Source: JBICHN01 sp043101845 (GTDB taxonomy: Bacteria; Planctomycetota; Phycisphaerae; Phycisphaerales; UBA5793). Taken from it: 64,000 bases of DNA. The notes under the pieces are model-generated. The model saw only the letters and a list, made by a program, of their open reading frames with translations, did no database searches and was not told the origin of the DNA. A program made the position numbers and the translations under genes. Location of the stretch: contig JBICHN010000004.1 in the NCBI GenBank assembly GCA_043101845.1, positions 248,001 to 312,000 of the forward strand, written 5' to 3'. Shown here piece by piece: positions 52,113-60,498 of this stretch (position 1 is its first letter; each line of letters begins with the position of its first letter).

Positions 52113-53612
52113 TTACTGCACGACGCGGGTGATGACGTCGGAGGTGTTGCCGATCTCCGCGGCCTGGAGCCAGACGCGTCGGCCGACGGTCGATGGCGGC
52201 AGGTCGACCTGAAAGATCGCCTGACCGTTCGCGTTCGCGCGGCCGCTCACGCCGAGTTGCGGATTCGCGAGGGCCAGGCGCACCCCAAGCGGGGGCACGC
52301 TCGTGTCGCCGATACCGAACACGCTGTAGGCGATGAAGACGCGCGCGTTCGCCGTGGCGCCCACGACACCGATCGACGCCGGCGCGCCCGCGACGAGATC
52401 GGTCGCGTCAATCTGCATCCGCGCGTGAATGAGGTAGATCTTCCCGCTGTGGTCGACGATGAGGAGTTCGTCGTTCGCGTCACGACCGTACGAGACGATG
52501 CGCGGGAGGAGGCCGCCGCCGGGAGGTGACATCTCGTCCGTCCAGTCGCGCGCTTCGACGATGCGCACGCCGTCGTAACGGATGGCCATGATCTCATTGC
52601 TGCAGTAATCCGAGAAGAAGTAGGTTCCCTGCAGCAGCGGCATCGACGATCCGCGATACACCTCGCCGCCGGACACGGAGCAGCGGAACGGCGGAAGAAA
52701 ACGATGCGCATATTCGAGGATCGGATCGGTGAGCTCCCCGTTCGGGTCGCAGTTCTGCCGCGGGCGGAAGCAGTGCGCGCCCTCACGAATCGGCCATCCG
52801 TAATTGATCCCGCCGACGCCGTTCGGTACGAAGTCGACTTCTTCCCAGCTGCTGTACCCGACATCACCGATGTAGAGATCACCGGTTTCCTGATCGATGC
52901 ACATCCGCCACGGATTGCGGAATCCGATCGCCCAGATCTCGTCGAGAGTGTTCGGATCGTTCACGAACGGGTTGTCGGGAGGGATGACATACGGTGATCC
53001 GCCGTCGACATCGATTCGCAAGATCTTCCCGAGCATGCGCTGCGGGTCCTGCGCATGGGAGTTCGGATCACCCTGCGGCCCGCCGTCGCCGCATGAGATG
53101 TACATGTAGCCGTCGAGTGGATGAAAACCAATGAAGCCGCCGGCATGCAGATCATCGCCGGGAATGCGGAGCACCTTGATGATCTCGAAGGCGCTGTTCG
53201 GATCGGCGACATCCGGGTCACCCGCGCTCACTTCGTACCGGACCACGACAGCGTCGCCGTCGAGGTTTGTGTAGTAGACATAGAAGTAGTCGTTGTCCTC
53301 GAAATCGGGATGGAAGGCCATCCCGAGCAGGCCGCCGTCGACGCGCGCCCGGACGATGGGCTCGAGATCGAGAAACGGCGTGGGAAGAATCTGCCCGTCA
53401 CGGATGATCCGCACGAGTCCCTGGCGCTGCATGACGAAGAGACGCTCCTGATCGCCGGGAGGGGCCCCGACCCAGGTCGGCGCCGAGAAGCCGTCCGCGA
53501 CGAGTGACGCGGCGAGTTCCTGTCCATCAACCCGCTCATTGCGGAGCGCGAGGGTTCCCGCACATACAAACAACACGGCGAGCCGAACCGATAGAGCACG
53601 CGTACGGGACAT
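52113..53612 (-). CDS. Secreted PQQ-type sugar dehydrogenase-like (GSDH) protein with recurrent C-terminal domain
   Basis: Encodes 499 residues. AGGGAG precedes the ATG and the signal peptide is SVRLAVLFVCAGTLAL. The six-bladed propeller matches glucose/sorbosone dehydrogenases: LFVMQRQGLVRIIRDGQILP, DGGLLGMAFHPDFEDNDYFY, VYYTNLDGDAVVVRYEVS, GGFIGFHPLDGYMYISCGDG, GKILRIDVDGGSPYVIPPDN, IWAIGFRNPWRMCIDQETGD and GGEVYRGSSMPLLQGTYFFS. The quinone-site residues (FRNPW region and the His of the DLHAGG segment) look intact. The last ~100 residues carry a divergent copy of the shared C-terminal module (VGATANARVFIAYSVFG ... VWLQAAEIGNTSDVITRVVQ) in which the Cys are lost. Whether it is a dehydrogenase or a binding propeller is not certain. 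Confidence 0.88.
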   Translation of the reverse strand: MSRTRALSVRLAVLFVCAGTLALRNERVDGQELAASLVADGFSAPTWVGAPPGDQERLFVMQRQGLVRIIRDGQILPTPFLDLEPIVRARVDGGLLGMAFHPDFEDNDYFYVYYTNLDGDAVVVRYEVSAGDPDVADPNSAFEIIKVLRIPGDDLHAGGFIGFHPLDGYMYISCGDGGPQGDPNSHAQDPQRMLGKILRIDVDGGSPYVIPPDNPFVNDPNTLDEIWAIGFRNPWRMCIDQETGDLYIGDVGYSSWEEVDFVPNGVGGINYGWPIREGAHCFRPRQNCDPNGELTDPILEYAHRFLPPFRCSVSGGEVYRGSSMPLLQGTYFFSDYCSNEIMAIRYDGVRIVEARDWTDEMSPPGGGLLPRIVSYGRDANDELLIVDHSGKIYLIHARMQIDATDLVAGAPASIGVVGATANARVFIAYSVFGIGDTSVPPLGVRLALANPQLGVSGRANANGQAIFQVDLPPSTVGRRVWLQAAEIGNTSDVITRVVQ

Positions 53613-53737
53613 GGTCCACTCCCTTCGATTGATCGATCAAGATTCAGTATGGCGGAATCGCGGCGCGGTTGCGAGAACAATTCACTCGGGAAGTCGCCCA
53701 ATGTCACTGGGGAATCACCGGTTCGGTCGCCGATAGG

Positions 53738-55462
53738 ATGTCAACCGGCGCCGATCGCGCCGTCGTCGCGCGTGCGGCCGCCGGAAATCGCCCGGGAAAC
53801 CCCGCATTGTCTTATCTGCACGACCATGTCGATCGAGCTCGTGATCTCGCCGAGCGTCCGGGAGGTCCCGAGACCTCGATCATCGAGACGCTGCAGGCGA
53901 TCGTGGTCGCCTTCATTCTCGCGTTCGTGTTTCGCGGGTTTCTCGTAGAGCCCTTTGTGATACCGACCGGATCGATGGCGCCGACACTGCTCGGGCAACA
54001 TCTCGCGGTCGCCGGACCGGAGACCGGGTACCGGTTCGAGGTCAACGCGGTCGAGCCCGGCTCGATTGGAGAAGGCGCGTCGACGGGACCCATCCTGACG
54101 CTCGACGATCCGATGCTCAGCCGTCATGACGACGAGGATTGGAGCGAGCCGGCGTCGTTCGTCGTCGCGGAGCCGCGCAATCGAATGGGCGATCGGATTC
54201 TCGTCCTCAAGTACCTCTATCTCCTCCGATCGCCGCGTCGGTTCGAGGTCGCGGTCTTCAAGGATCCGTTGCGGCCGGATCAGAATTTCATCAAGCGCAT
54301 CGTCGGTCTCCCCGGTGAATCGGTCTGGCTCGCGGATGGAGATGTGTTCACGGCCGAATCGTCCGATGGCTCGTACCAGGTTCGCCGCAAGCCGGAGCGC
54401 GTACAGCGGAGTGTGTGGCAGCCGGTGTACCACAGCGCCTACTCGCCAACTCGCATGAGCGCATCGGACTGGGGCCCGCCGTGGAGCGGGTCCGGCTGGA
54501 CTTTCGAGCCCGGTGTCGGCTTCAGACTCGACAGCGCGGCGCCGTCGGCGCTGCGGTACCGGCAGGACCTCAAACCGATCACCGACGAGACGGCGTACAA
54601 CGCGACGATTCCCCATTCGGACGGACTTGCAAGGTTCGATGTGTCGGACATCCGTCTCGCGGCGCAGGTGACGCCGTCACAGGCCGGATTGCGCTGGGCG
54701 ATCCGCGTCGGCGCGCGAGGGCACGAGTTCGAAGCGCGTCTCGAGAACGGACGCGTGGCGCTACGGTCACGACGCGTCGTCGAAGTGGATGATCCGTCGA
54801 TGGAGGCGGAACTCGGTTCGCTTCAGGAATGGCGTGAACTCGCCGCGGAGCCGGCGCCCGGGTTCGAACCGGGCGAGACCACGGCGGTCGAGTTCTGGCA
54901 TGTCGATCAGGCGCTCTACCTCTGGATTGACGGCTGGCTCGTCGCGCAGAGCGCATACGACTGGAGCCCGGACACACGGCTCAAACTCGCGACCGGACTG
55001 GCGCCGGCGGAGGCCCATGATCGACTCGACTACCTGAACCCGTGGGCCGAATCACTTCGGTACTTTCCCGAGCCCGCGATGGTGTCCTGGACCTTCGAGG
55101 GAAGCCCGGTCACGCTTCGTCATCTCGAACTCGACCGTGATCTCTATTATCAGCCGAAGGTGATCAAGTCACCGGGCATCGGGTTCGAACCCGGACTCGC
55201 GACGCATCCAGATCGACGGCCGACGCTCGGGCCGGATCACTACTTTGTGCTCGGTGACAACAGCGCGGCGAGCAGTGATGGTCGCCAGTGGACGGATCCG
55301 GCGCCATGGGTGCGCTCGGCCATTGACGACACGCGCGGCATCGTGCCGCGCGATCTGCTGATCGGCCGCGCGTTCTTCGTGTACTTTCCGTCGCCGGAAG
55401 GGTTGAGCGAGCGCGGTGGACGATTCGTTCCGAACTTCGGCGAACTCCGATTCATTCGGTGA
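53738..55462 (+). CDS. lepB: Signal peptidase I with a large inserted domain
   Basis: Encodes 574 residues, over twice the usual ~250. One membrane helix (LQAIVVAFILAFVFRGFLV) leads to the catalytic Ser79 in FVIPTGSMAPTLLG; box C is GDRILVLKYLYLL and the catalytic Lys186 is in NFIKRIVGLPGESVWLADGD. Box E, FVLGDNSAASSDGR, comes only near residue 505. Between them, residues ~206-470 form an inserted beta-rich domain (WTFEPGVGFRLDS, LRWAIRVGARGHEFEARLEN, VEFWHVDQALYLWIDGWLVA) resembling a laminin-G or concanavalin-like fold. The start at 53738 is a choice; an in-frame ATG at 53669 would add 23 residues. Its role is to cleave Sec and Tat signal peptides, needed for the many secreted proteins here. 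Two genes follow with gaps of 22 and 29 bases. Confidence 0.9.
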   Translation: MSTGADRAVVARAAAGNRPGNPALSYLHDHVDRARDLAERPGGPETSIIETLQAIVVAFILAFVFRGFLVEPFVIPTGSMAPTLLGQHLAVAGPETGYRFEVNAVEPGSIGEGASTGPILTLDDPMLSRHDDEDWSEPASFVVAEPRNRMGDRILVLKYLYLLRSPRRFEVAVFKDPLRPDQNFIKRIVGLPGESVWLADGDVFTAESSDGSYQVRRKPERVQRSVWQPVYHSAYSPTRMSASDWGPPWSGSGWTFEPGVGFRLDSAAPSALRYRQDLKPITDETAYNATIPHSDGLARFDVSDIRLAAQVTPSQAGLRWAIRVGARGHEFEARLENGRVALRSRRVVEVDDPSMEAELGSLQEWRELAAEPAPGFEPGETTAVEFWHVDQALYLWIDGWLVAQSAYDWSPDTRLKLATGLAPAEAHDRLDYLNPWAESLRYFPEPAMVSWTFEGSPVTLRHLELDRDLYYQPKVIKSPGIGFEPGLATHPDRRPTLGPDHYFVLGDNSAASSDGRQWTDPAPWVRSAIDDTRGIVPRDLLIGRAFFVYFPSPEGLSERGGRFVPNFGELRFIR

Positions 55463-55484
55463 CGAGGCGAGAGATGAGTTGAGC

Positions 55485-56147
55485 ATGTCGAAACGCGTCT
55501 CCGACTTTGCGCGACCCATCATCGGCATCACCGCGGACGCGGAAGGCAAGAAGTATCTCTCCGCGAAGGCGTACGCCGAAGCGGTCGATCGCGCGGGCGG
55601 ATTGCCGTTCATTCTTCCGCACCGGGTCGAACTCGTTGGACATTACCTCGGGTGTTGCCACGGGTTCATCCTTACCGGCGGCGACGATCCGCGCATGGAA
55701 GCGTTCGGCGAGCCCACGCATCCGAAGGCGAAACCAATCGACGCCGAACGCCAGGACTTCGAGGTGGAACTCCTCCGCGCGGCCGATGATCACCCGACGC
55801 TCGGCGTCTGCCTCGGGATGCAACTCATGGCGCTCGTGCGCGGTGGGCGGCTCGATCAGCATCTGCCGGACACACTTCCCACGGCGGCGACGCACTGGGA
55901 CGGCGGAACGCACGCGGTGACTGGAATGCTCGGCGAAGGGTTCGTGCACAGCCATCACCGACAGGCGATCACCGATCCAGGTGGTCTCGAGATCGCCGCG
56001 ACGGCGACCGATGGCGTGATCGAGGCGGTGCGCGATCCGAAGCGTCCGTTTTTCGTCGGTGTTCAGTGGCACCCCGAGCGCATGGACGACGAGCCGCTCG
56101 GCGCCGGGCTCTTCCGGGCGCTGGTCATGGCGTGCGAACGCCGCTGA
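55485..56147 (+). CDS. Class I glutamine amidotransferase (PuuD/gamma-glutamyl hydrolase type)
   Basis: A 220-residue peptidase C26 protein. The nucleophile Cys lies in TLGVCLGMQLMALVRGG, the catalytic His and Glu in FVGVQWHPERMDDEPLG, and the family pattern HYLGCCHGFILTGGDDPRME is present. The sequence FVHSHHRQAI, where PuuD-like proteins have 'VNS.HHQ', is conserved. It probably hydrolyses a gamma-glutamyl amide. It starts 22 bases after lepB and ends 29 bases before the copper ATPase gene, so the three are likely one transcript although their functions are unrelated. Confidence 0.88.
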   Translation: MSKRVSDFARPIIGITADAEGKKYLSAKAYAEAVDRAGGLPFILPHRVELVGHYLGCCHGFILTGGDDPRMEAFGEPTHPKAKPIDAERQDFEVELLRAADDHPTLGVCLGMQLMALVRGGRLDQHLPDTLPTAATHWDGGTHAVTGMLGEGFVHSHHRQAITDPGGLEIAATATDGVIEAVRDPKRPFFVGVQWHPERMDDEPLGAGLFRALVMACERR

Positions 56148-56176
56148 GACCGCCGGTCGCGGACCTACGATTTCGC

Positions 56177-58432
56177 GTGAAGACTGAAAATACCTCATTG
56201 AAGTCGAATGGACGCGTCGCACTCGAGATCGAGGGGATGCACTGCGCCAGTTGCGCCGGACGCGTTGAATCGGCGTTGAGTTCGGTCGAAGGCGTGACGC
56301 GCGCCTCGGTCAGTCTGGCGCAGGCGTCGGCGACCGTGGAAGGCGCGTCGATCGATTCGAGTCGACTCGTCGCCGCCGTTCGCGACGCGGGGTTCGAAGC
56401 TTCGGTCGAGCGAGATCGTGTGTCGGTCGAGGAGCAGCGGACGGCGATGGAGCGACGCCAGTCGCAGGCGGCGCAGGCCTGGCGACGACGCGCGATTGTC
56501 GGCGCCGCGATCTGGCTTCCCCTCGAAGCGCTGCACTGGTTCGGCGAGTCGATTGGACTCGGGTCGATGCACGACCCCGCGGCGCCGGCGCTCTGGATCA
56601 GCGTCGTGCTCGCGGCGATCTCGATTCTCTATGTCGGCGGCGCGTTCTATCGCTCGGCGTTCCGGGCCGCCCGCGGCGGCGGCGTGAATATGGACACGCT
56701 CATCGCAATCGGCGCCACGGCCGCGTTCGGGCTTTCCGCCCTCGCCGTGATCCGCACACTGACCGGCGCCGCGCACGACATCCCCATGTACTTCGCGGAG
56801 GCGACGGCGCTGCTCGCGATCATCAGCGTCGGACACTGGCTCGAAGCGCGAACGAGCGCGGCGGCGGGATCGGCGATTCATGATCTGCTGGCGCTTCAAC
56901 CTGACGAGGTCGAGCGGCTGGATCACGCGGACGACGGGGGCGGGGAAATCGTGCGCTCGGCGGACATTCGACCAGGCGATCTCATGCTCGTGCGGCCGGG
57001 TGAGCGGGTCGCGGTCGACGGCGAGATCGTCGACGGCGCCTCGACGCTCGACGAGTCCGTCGTGACCGGCGAATCGGCGCCGGTCGAGCGCGGGGTCGGA
57101 GAAGCGGTCGTCGCGGGATCGCTCAATGAAACCGGGCGACTCGTCGTACGAGCCACCACCGACGGCCGCGACACGACGGTGGCGCGGATCGCGGAGATGG
57201 TTCGCACCGCGCAGTCGAGCAAGGCGGATATTCAGCGTATCGCCGACCGCGTCGTATCGGTGTTCGTCCCGGTGGTGATCGCCATCGCGGCCGCGTCGTT
57301 CGTGGGCTGGGCGATCTTTGGTGGCGAGGATCGCTGGTTGCGCGCGGTCGTGAACGCGACGACGGTGCTCGTCATCTCGTGTCCGTGCGCACTCGGACTC
57401 GCAGCGCCGACGGCGGTCATGGTCGCGAGCGGACATGCGAGTCGGCGCGGCATTCTCGTGAAGTCGGCGCCCGCGCTCGAGCGCGCGGCCGCGGTCGACC
57501 TCATCATGTTCGACAAGACGGGCACGCTTACCCGCGGACGACCGGAAGTCATTCTCGCCGATGATGAACCCCTGCGTCTCGCCGCGTCGCTCGCCGCGGC
57601 GTCGACACATCCGCTCTCCGAAGCGATCCGCCGCGAGGTCGAGGCGCGCGGATTGGCGTCGGGGACGCCGGCGCGCGGCGTCGCCGAGGAGGCGGGGCGC
57701 GGCCTCGAGGGAACGGTCGACGGTGAGCGAATCGAACTCGTGTCGTGGAGCGCCGCGACCGCCGCGTCGGCGGCCGGTCTTCCCGAGGCGCCGCCCGAGC
57801 CGTCCGCGACCACGAGCGTCGTGTTGCGCGGCGGCGAGTATGTCGGCGCCATCGCGTTCCGCGACGAGCCTCGCGAGGATGCGCGATCGCTTGTCACACG
57901 GATTCATGACGACGGTCTCGAGGCGCAGTTACTCACCGGCGATCGCCGCGAAGTCGCCGCGGCGATCGCGGAGGCGGTCGGATTGCATCAGGACGAAGTG
58001 CGGGCCGAACTGCGGCCGGAGGAGAAGGTGGCCGCGGTCCGCGACGCGGCAAGTTCGGGCCGAATCGTCGCGATGGTGGGGGACGGCATCAACGACGCGG
58101 CGGCCCTGGCGGAAGCCGGGGCGCGCGGCGGCGTGGGGGTCGCCATGGGGACCGGTGCGAACATCGCGATCGAGTCGGCCGATGTCGTCATTCCGAGCGA
58201 CCGTCTCGAAGCGCTGCCGGAACTCATTGAACTGAGCCGCGACTCGCTCCGCACGATCAAGCAGAATCTGTTTCTCTCGTTCGTCTACAACGCGTCCGCG
58301 ATACCCGCGGCCGCGTTCGGGCTGCTCGGTATGTACGGCCCCGTGATCGCCGCGATCGCCATGGGGCTCAGCGACTTCTGTGTCGTCGGCAACTCGCTCC
58401 GCCTCAAGTGGCGGCTGAGTCGTCGAGTGTGA
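56177..58432 (+). CDS. copA: Heavy-metal (copper) translocating P-type ATPase
   Basis: A 751-residue P1B ATPase. One N-terminal metal-binding domain has GMHCASCAGRVESALSSVEG. The eight-helix topology is visible (for example LWISVVLAAISILYVGG and VVIAIAAASFVGWAIF); the TGES loop is SVVTGESAPVERG, the intramembrane metal site is CPC in SCPCALGLAAPTAVM, the phosphorylation site is MFDKTGTLTRGRPE and the hinge is MVGDGINDAAALAEAG. The HP motif reads ASTHPLSEAI. CPC with these residues points to Cu+ export. The start is GTG 56177: the longer frame from 56066 would overlap the previous gene and lacks a metal-binding start. Confidence 0.94.
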   Translation: MKTENTSLKSNGRVALEIEGMHCASCAGRVESALSSVEGVTRASVSLAQASATVEGASIDSSRLVAAVRDAGFEASVERDRVSVEEQRTAMERRQSQAAQAWRRRAIVGAAIWLPLEALHWFGESIGLGSMHDPAAPALWISVVLAAISILYVGGAFYRSAFRAARGGGVNMDTLIAIGATAAFGLSALAVIRTLTGAAHDIPMYFAEATALLAIISVGHWLEARTSAAAGSAIHDLLALQPDEVERLDHADDGGGEIVRSADIRPGDLMLVRPGERVAVDGEIVDGASTLDESVVTGESAPVERGVGEAVVAGSLNETGRLVVRATTDGRDTTVARIAEMVRTAQSSKADIQRIADRVVSVFVPVVIAIAAASFVGWAIFGGEDRWLRAVVNATTVLVISCPCALGLAAPTAVMVASGHASRRGILVKSAPALERAAAVDLIMFDKTGTLTRGRPEVILADDEPLRLAASLAAASTHPLSEAIRREVEARGLASGTPARGVAEEAGRGLEGTVDGERIELVSWSAATAASAAGLPEAPPEPSATTSVVLRGGEYVGAIAFRDEPREDARSLVTRIHDDGLEAQLLTGDRREVAAAIAEAVGLHQDEVRAELRPEEKVAAVRDAASSGRIVAMVGDGINDAAALAEAGARGGVGVAMGTGANIAIESADVVIPSDRLEALPELIELSRDSLRTIKQNLFLSFVYNASAIPAAAFGLLGMYGPVIAAIAMGLSDFCVVGNSLRLKWRLSRRV

Positions 58433-58447
58433 TGATGGCTCGGGCGC

Positions 58448-59590
58448 TCAGCGTCGCCGGCGCTCGCCGCCGCGGCGCGGCGCCGTGTTCACATCGAAGC
58501 GCACCGTCTGATCCGCCGGCACGGCGGACGGTCGCGGCGCCCAGCCCCAGATGAGCGGTTTGCCCTTGCGGCCTCCGGCGATGACCCCCGCCGGCGGGTG
58601 GAAGTGGAACGCGATCGGAACCATCTCGTTGAGGTCATCATGCGTCCCGACGCCGGGCCACGGCTTCGACAGGTCGCGCGCGCGGCCGGGGGCCTTGTAG
58701 ACCTCGCGAAGATCGACCGGAATCCACCCGGCGGTCGGCAGGTAAATCTCGGCCCAGAAGATGAGCTTGTCGTCGTCGGTCGTATCAAGGCCGATGACCG
58801 GTCGCGCCGGAAGTCCCGCGGCGCGACAGAGCGCGACATAGAGGCACACGGCGTCAACGAGTGGTCCACGCCGCTCCTGCGCCGCCTTCACCGCGCCGCT
58901 CACATTGATGCCATCCACGGCGCCGAACTTGTCGTTCGTCCAGTCCTTGCCATTCACCTGAAAGTAATTCACGGTCTGCCGCGCAAGTTCCTTGGCGAGG
59001 ACATAGGGCTTCGCACGACGCGGGTTTTCCTTCGTCATCCGATTCATCAGCGTCTGTACGGTCTCGTGCGACGACTCGACATACATCTGCGGCTGCAACG
59101 CCGACTGGACATCGGGCGGCCACTCTTCCGGCCAGCCCAGTGAAAGCGCCGCGGACTCATCGACCTTTGACGCATAGCAGGTCAGGATCTCCGTAATCTG
59201 AAACTCGACCTGCTTGCCTTTGAATTCCCGGATCTGGAATCGGCCGAGCGTCGTGTCGAGCGACGGCGTGGGGAGCAGCGAGAACGAGTCTCGGATCGTG
59301 ATGTCGTTGAGCTGAAGCTCCGCCTTCAACTTGTCCATGTCGACGACATGGAATCCGCCGTCCTTCACGATCGGAAAGACAAGCGGCGTCTCCTCGAGTT
59401 CGAATTCATACTGAATGTCGGCGCGGTAGTCGTGCTGGTACGCGGTGATCTGCGCCATGATCTCAAGTTGATAGTCTTCCGGATCGACGCGCTTGATAAT
59501 GTCGCTGAGCGGCGGCGAGGCGGCGCCGAGCAGTGCAGACGCGACGATGGCGAACAGCGATACGGCGACGGTTGAGAGGCGTGCATTCAT
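58448..59590 (-). CDS. Exported transglutaminase-fold protein lacking catalytic residues
   Basis: Encodes 380 residues from the ATG at 59590, with the signal peptide STVAVSLFAIVASALLGAAS. After an N-terminal beta-rich domain it has a transglutaminase-core region: RRGPLVDAVCLYVALCRAAG, then LPARPVIGL, then LIFWAEIYLPTAGWIPVDL. In active members the first stretch reads G.C.D and the second H.W.E; here these positions are Leu244 and Phe278, so the Cys and His of the triad are missing while the Asp (293) and the scaffold remain. Nearby Cys249 and Cys255 do not sit in the catalytic place. A likely binding pseudoenzyme in the envelope. C-terminal end is Arg-rich (PRRGGERRRR). Confidence 0.82.
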   Translation of the reverse strand: MNARLSTVAVSLFAIVASALLGAASPPLSDIIKRVDPEDYQLEIMAQITAYQHDYRADIQYEFELEETPLVFPIVKDGGFHVVDMDKLKAELQLNDITIRDSFSLLPTPSLDTTLGRFQIREFKGKQVEFQITEILTCYASKVDESAALSLGWPEEWPPDVQSALQPQMYVESSHETVQTLMNRMTKENPRRAKPYVLAKELARQTVNYFQVNGKDWTNDKFGAVDGINVSGAVKAAQERRGPLVDAVCLYVALCRAAGLPARPVIGLDTTDDDKLIFWAEIYLPTAGWIPVDLREVYKAPGRARDLSKPWPGVGTHDDLNEMVPIAFHFHPPAGVIAGGRKGKPLIWGWAPRPSAVPADQTVRFDVNTAPRRGGERRRR

Positions 59591-59710
59591 GGCGTTCACA
59601 TTCCGGGCGTCGCCGTGGTGCGACGCCTCGACGAGGCGCGGGACCGCGCAAGCGGGGGGTATGGAAGCCGAAGCGGCGCCGGCTTCCCGACCGAACATCG
59701 TCTTGACCGG

Positions 59711-60145
59711 TCAGGGCCGGTACATGTATTGCTCGAGGTAGAGAATCGTCTCTTCCTGCGTCTTCTCGTGGGCGAAGTTCAGGTCGCCGATCGAGAGCAT
59801 GCCGACCAGTTTCTCATTGTCGTCGATGACCGGCATGTGTCGAATACGCTTCTCGCGCATGATGGCGCGAACTTCGTCGAGGCTCGTGTGCGGGCCCGCC
59901 GCGATGACGCCGGTGGTCATCGCCTGGCCGACCTTCGTGTCGCCCGGGTTCTTTTCCTGCGCGACGACCCGCCGCATGAGATCGCGTTCGGTGAAGATGC
60001 CGACGACCTTGCCCTTGTTGACGACCACCAGCGACCCGATCCGCTCCGTATTCATAAGCCGCGCCGCATCGAGCACGGTGGTGTCCGGATCAATCGTGTG
60101 AACTCGGGCGCCCTTTTCCTGGAGCAACTGGCTCACGGTGTGCAT
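59711..60145 (-). CDS. CBS-pair domain protein
   Basis: A 144-residue protein made only of two CBS motifs (VHTIDPDTTVLDAARLMNTE, IGSLVVVNKGKVVGIFTERD and IAAGPHTSLDEVRAIMREKR, HMPVIDDNEKLVGMLSIGDL). The ending FAHEKTQEETILYLEQYMY is typical of stand-alone CBS proteins. Such pairs bind adenosine nucleotides or NAD(H) and act as energy sensors. GGAAGGAG precedes the ATG at 60145, which fixes the start. Upstream lies a perfect TTGTGA...TCACAA palindrome, about -56 from the predicted start of transcription, suggesting control by a Crp- or Rex-type regulator. Confidence 0.92.
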   Translation of the reverse strand: MHTVSQLLQEKGARVHTIDPDTTVLDAARLMNTERIGSLVVVNKGKVVGIFTERDLMRRVVAQEKNPGDTKVGQAMTTGVIAAGPHTSLDEVRAIMREKRIRHMPVIDDNEKLVGMLSIGDLNFAHEKTQEETILYLEQYMYRP

Positions 60146-60186
60146 CGACGGCTCCTTCCGCGATTCATCGTTGTCGTCGTCCCTCA

Positions 60187-60215
60187 ACTATCGACGATGC
60201 GCGGCTCAAATGCAA
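60187..60215 (-). promoter_or_regulatory. Possible promoter of the CBS gene
   Basis: On the minus strand TTGCAT (60210-60215) and GATAGT (60187-60192) are 17 bases apart. The palindromic operator at 60228-60245 would be centred about 56 bases before the start of transcription. Confidence 0.4.
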
Positions 60216-60227
60216 CTGGCCCACTCT

Positions 60228-60245
60228 TTGTGAAATCGATCACAA
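60228..60245. promoter_or_regulatory. Palindromic operator, Crp- or Rex-like
   Basis: TTGTGAAATCGATCACAA is a perfect TGTGA-N6-TCACA site (Crp/Fnr-family pattern) and differs by one base from the 18-bp Rex pattern TTGTGAA-N4-TTCACAA. It lies in the divergent gap between the CBS gene and a secreted-protein gene. A rex gene is present at 26237; no crp-like gene is in the window. Confidence 0.6.
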
Positions 60246-60263
60246 ATCCTGTGAGGTAAGGAC

Positions 60264-60292
60264 TTGACGGCGGCTGCACTTTTCATTGCAAT
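60264..60292 (+). promoter_or_regulatory. Possible promoter toward the secreted-protein gene
   Basis: TTGACG (60264-60269) and TGCAAT (60287-60292) are 17 bases apart, pointing right. The leader to the ATG at 60499 would be about 200 bases. Confidence 0.4.
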
Positions 60293-60498
60293 GCGAATGG
60301 CCTCGATTCCGGGGCCGTGGGTCAAGGCGCCGTCCGGCGCCCACATCTGAGAGTCGATCTCTGATGGCCCTGATCGGGCGGGCGGGAGGCGTCCGAACTG
60401 CGGTCGCGCAGCGCGACGACACGGCTCGGACCTCGCGCGTGGGTATCGGTCACTTTGTGGTGACCCCAATGTTCGCCTCCCTGGAAGGAGAGGATCGA

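Noticed and set aside
54855..55195. GGTTCGAACC-like motifs that recall tRNA T arms
   Set aside because: They lie in frame within the lepB gene and no acceptor or anticodon stem can be formed.
56066..56176. Upstream ATG extension of copA
   Set aside because: It overlaps the coding end of the amidotransferase gene and encodes only a low-complexity Arg/Ala stretch.
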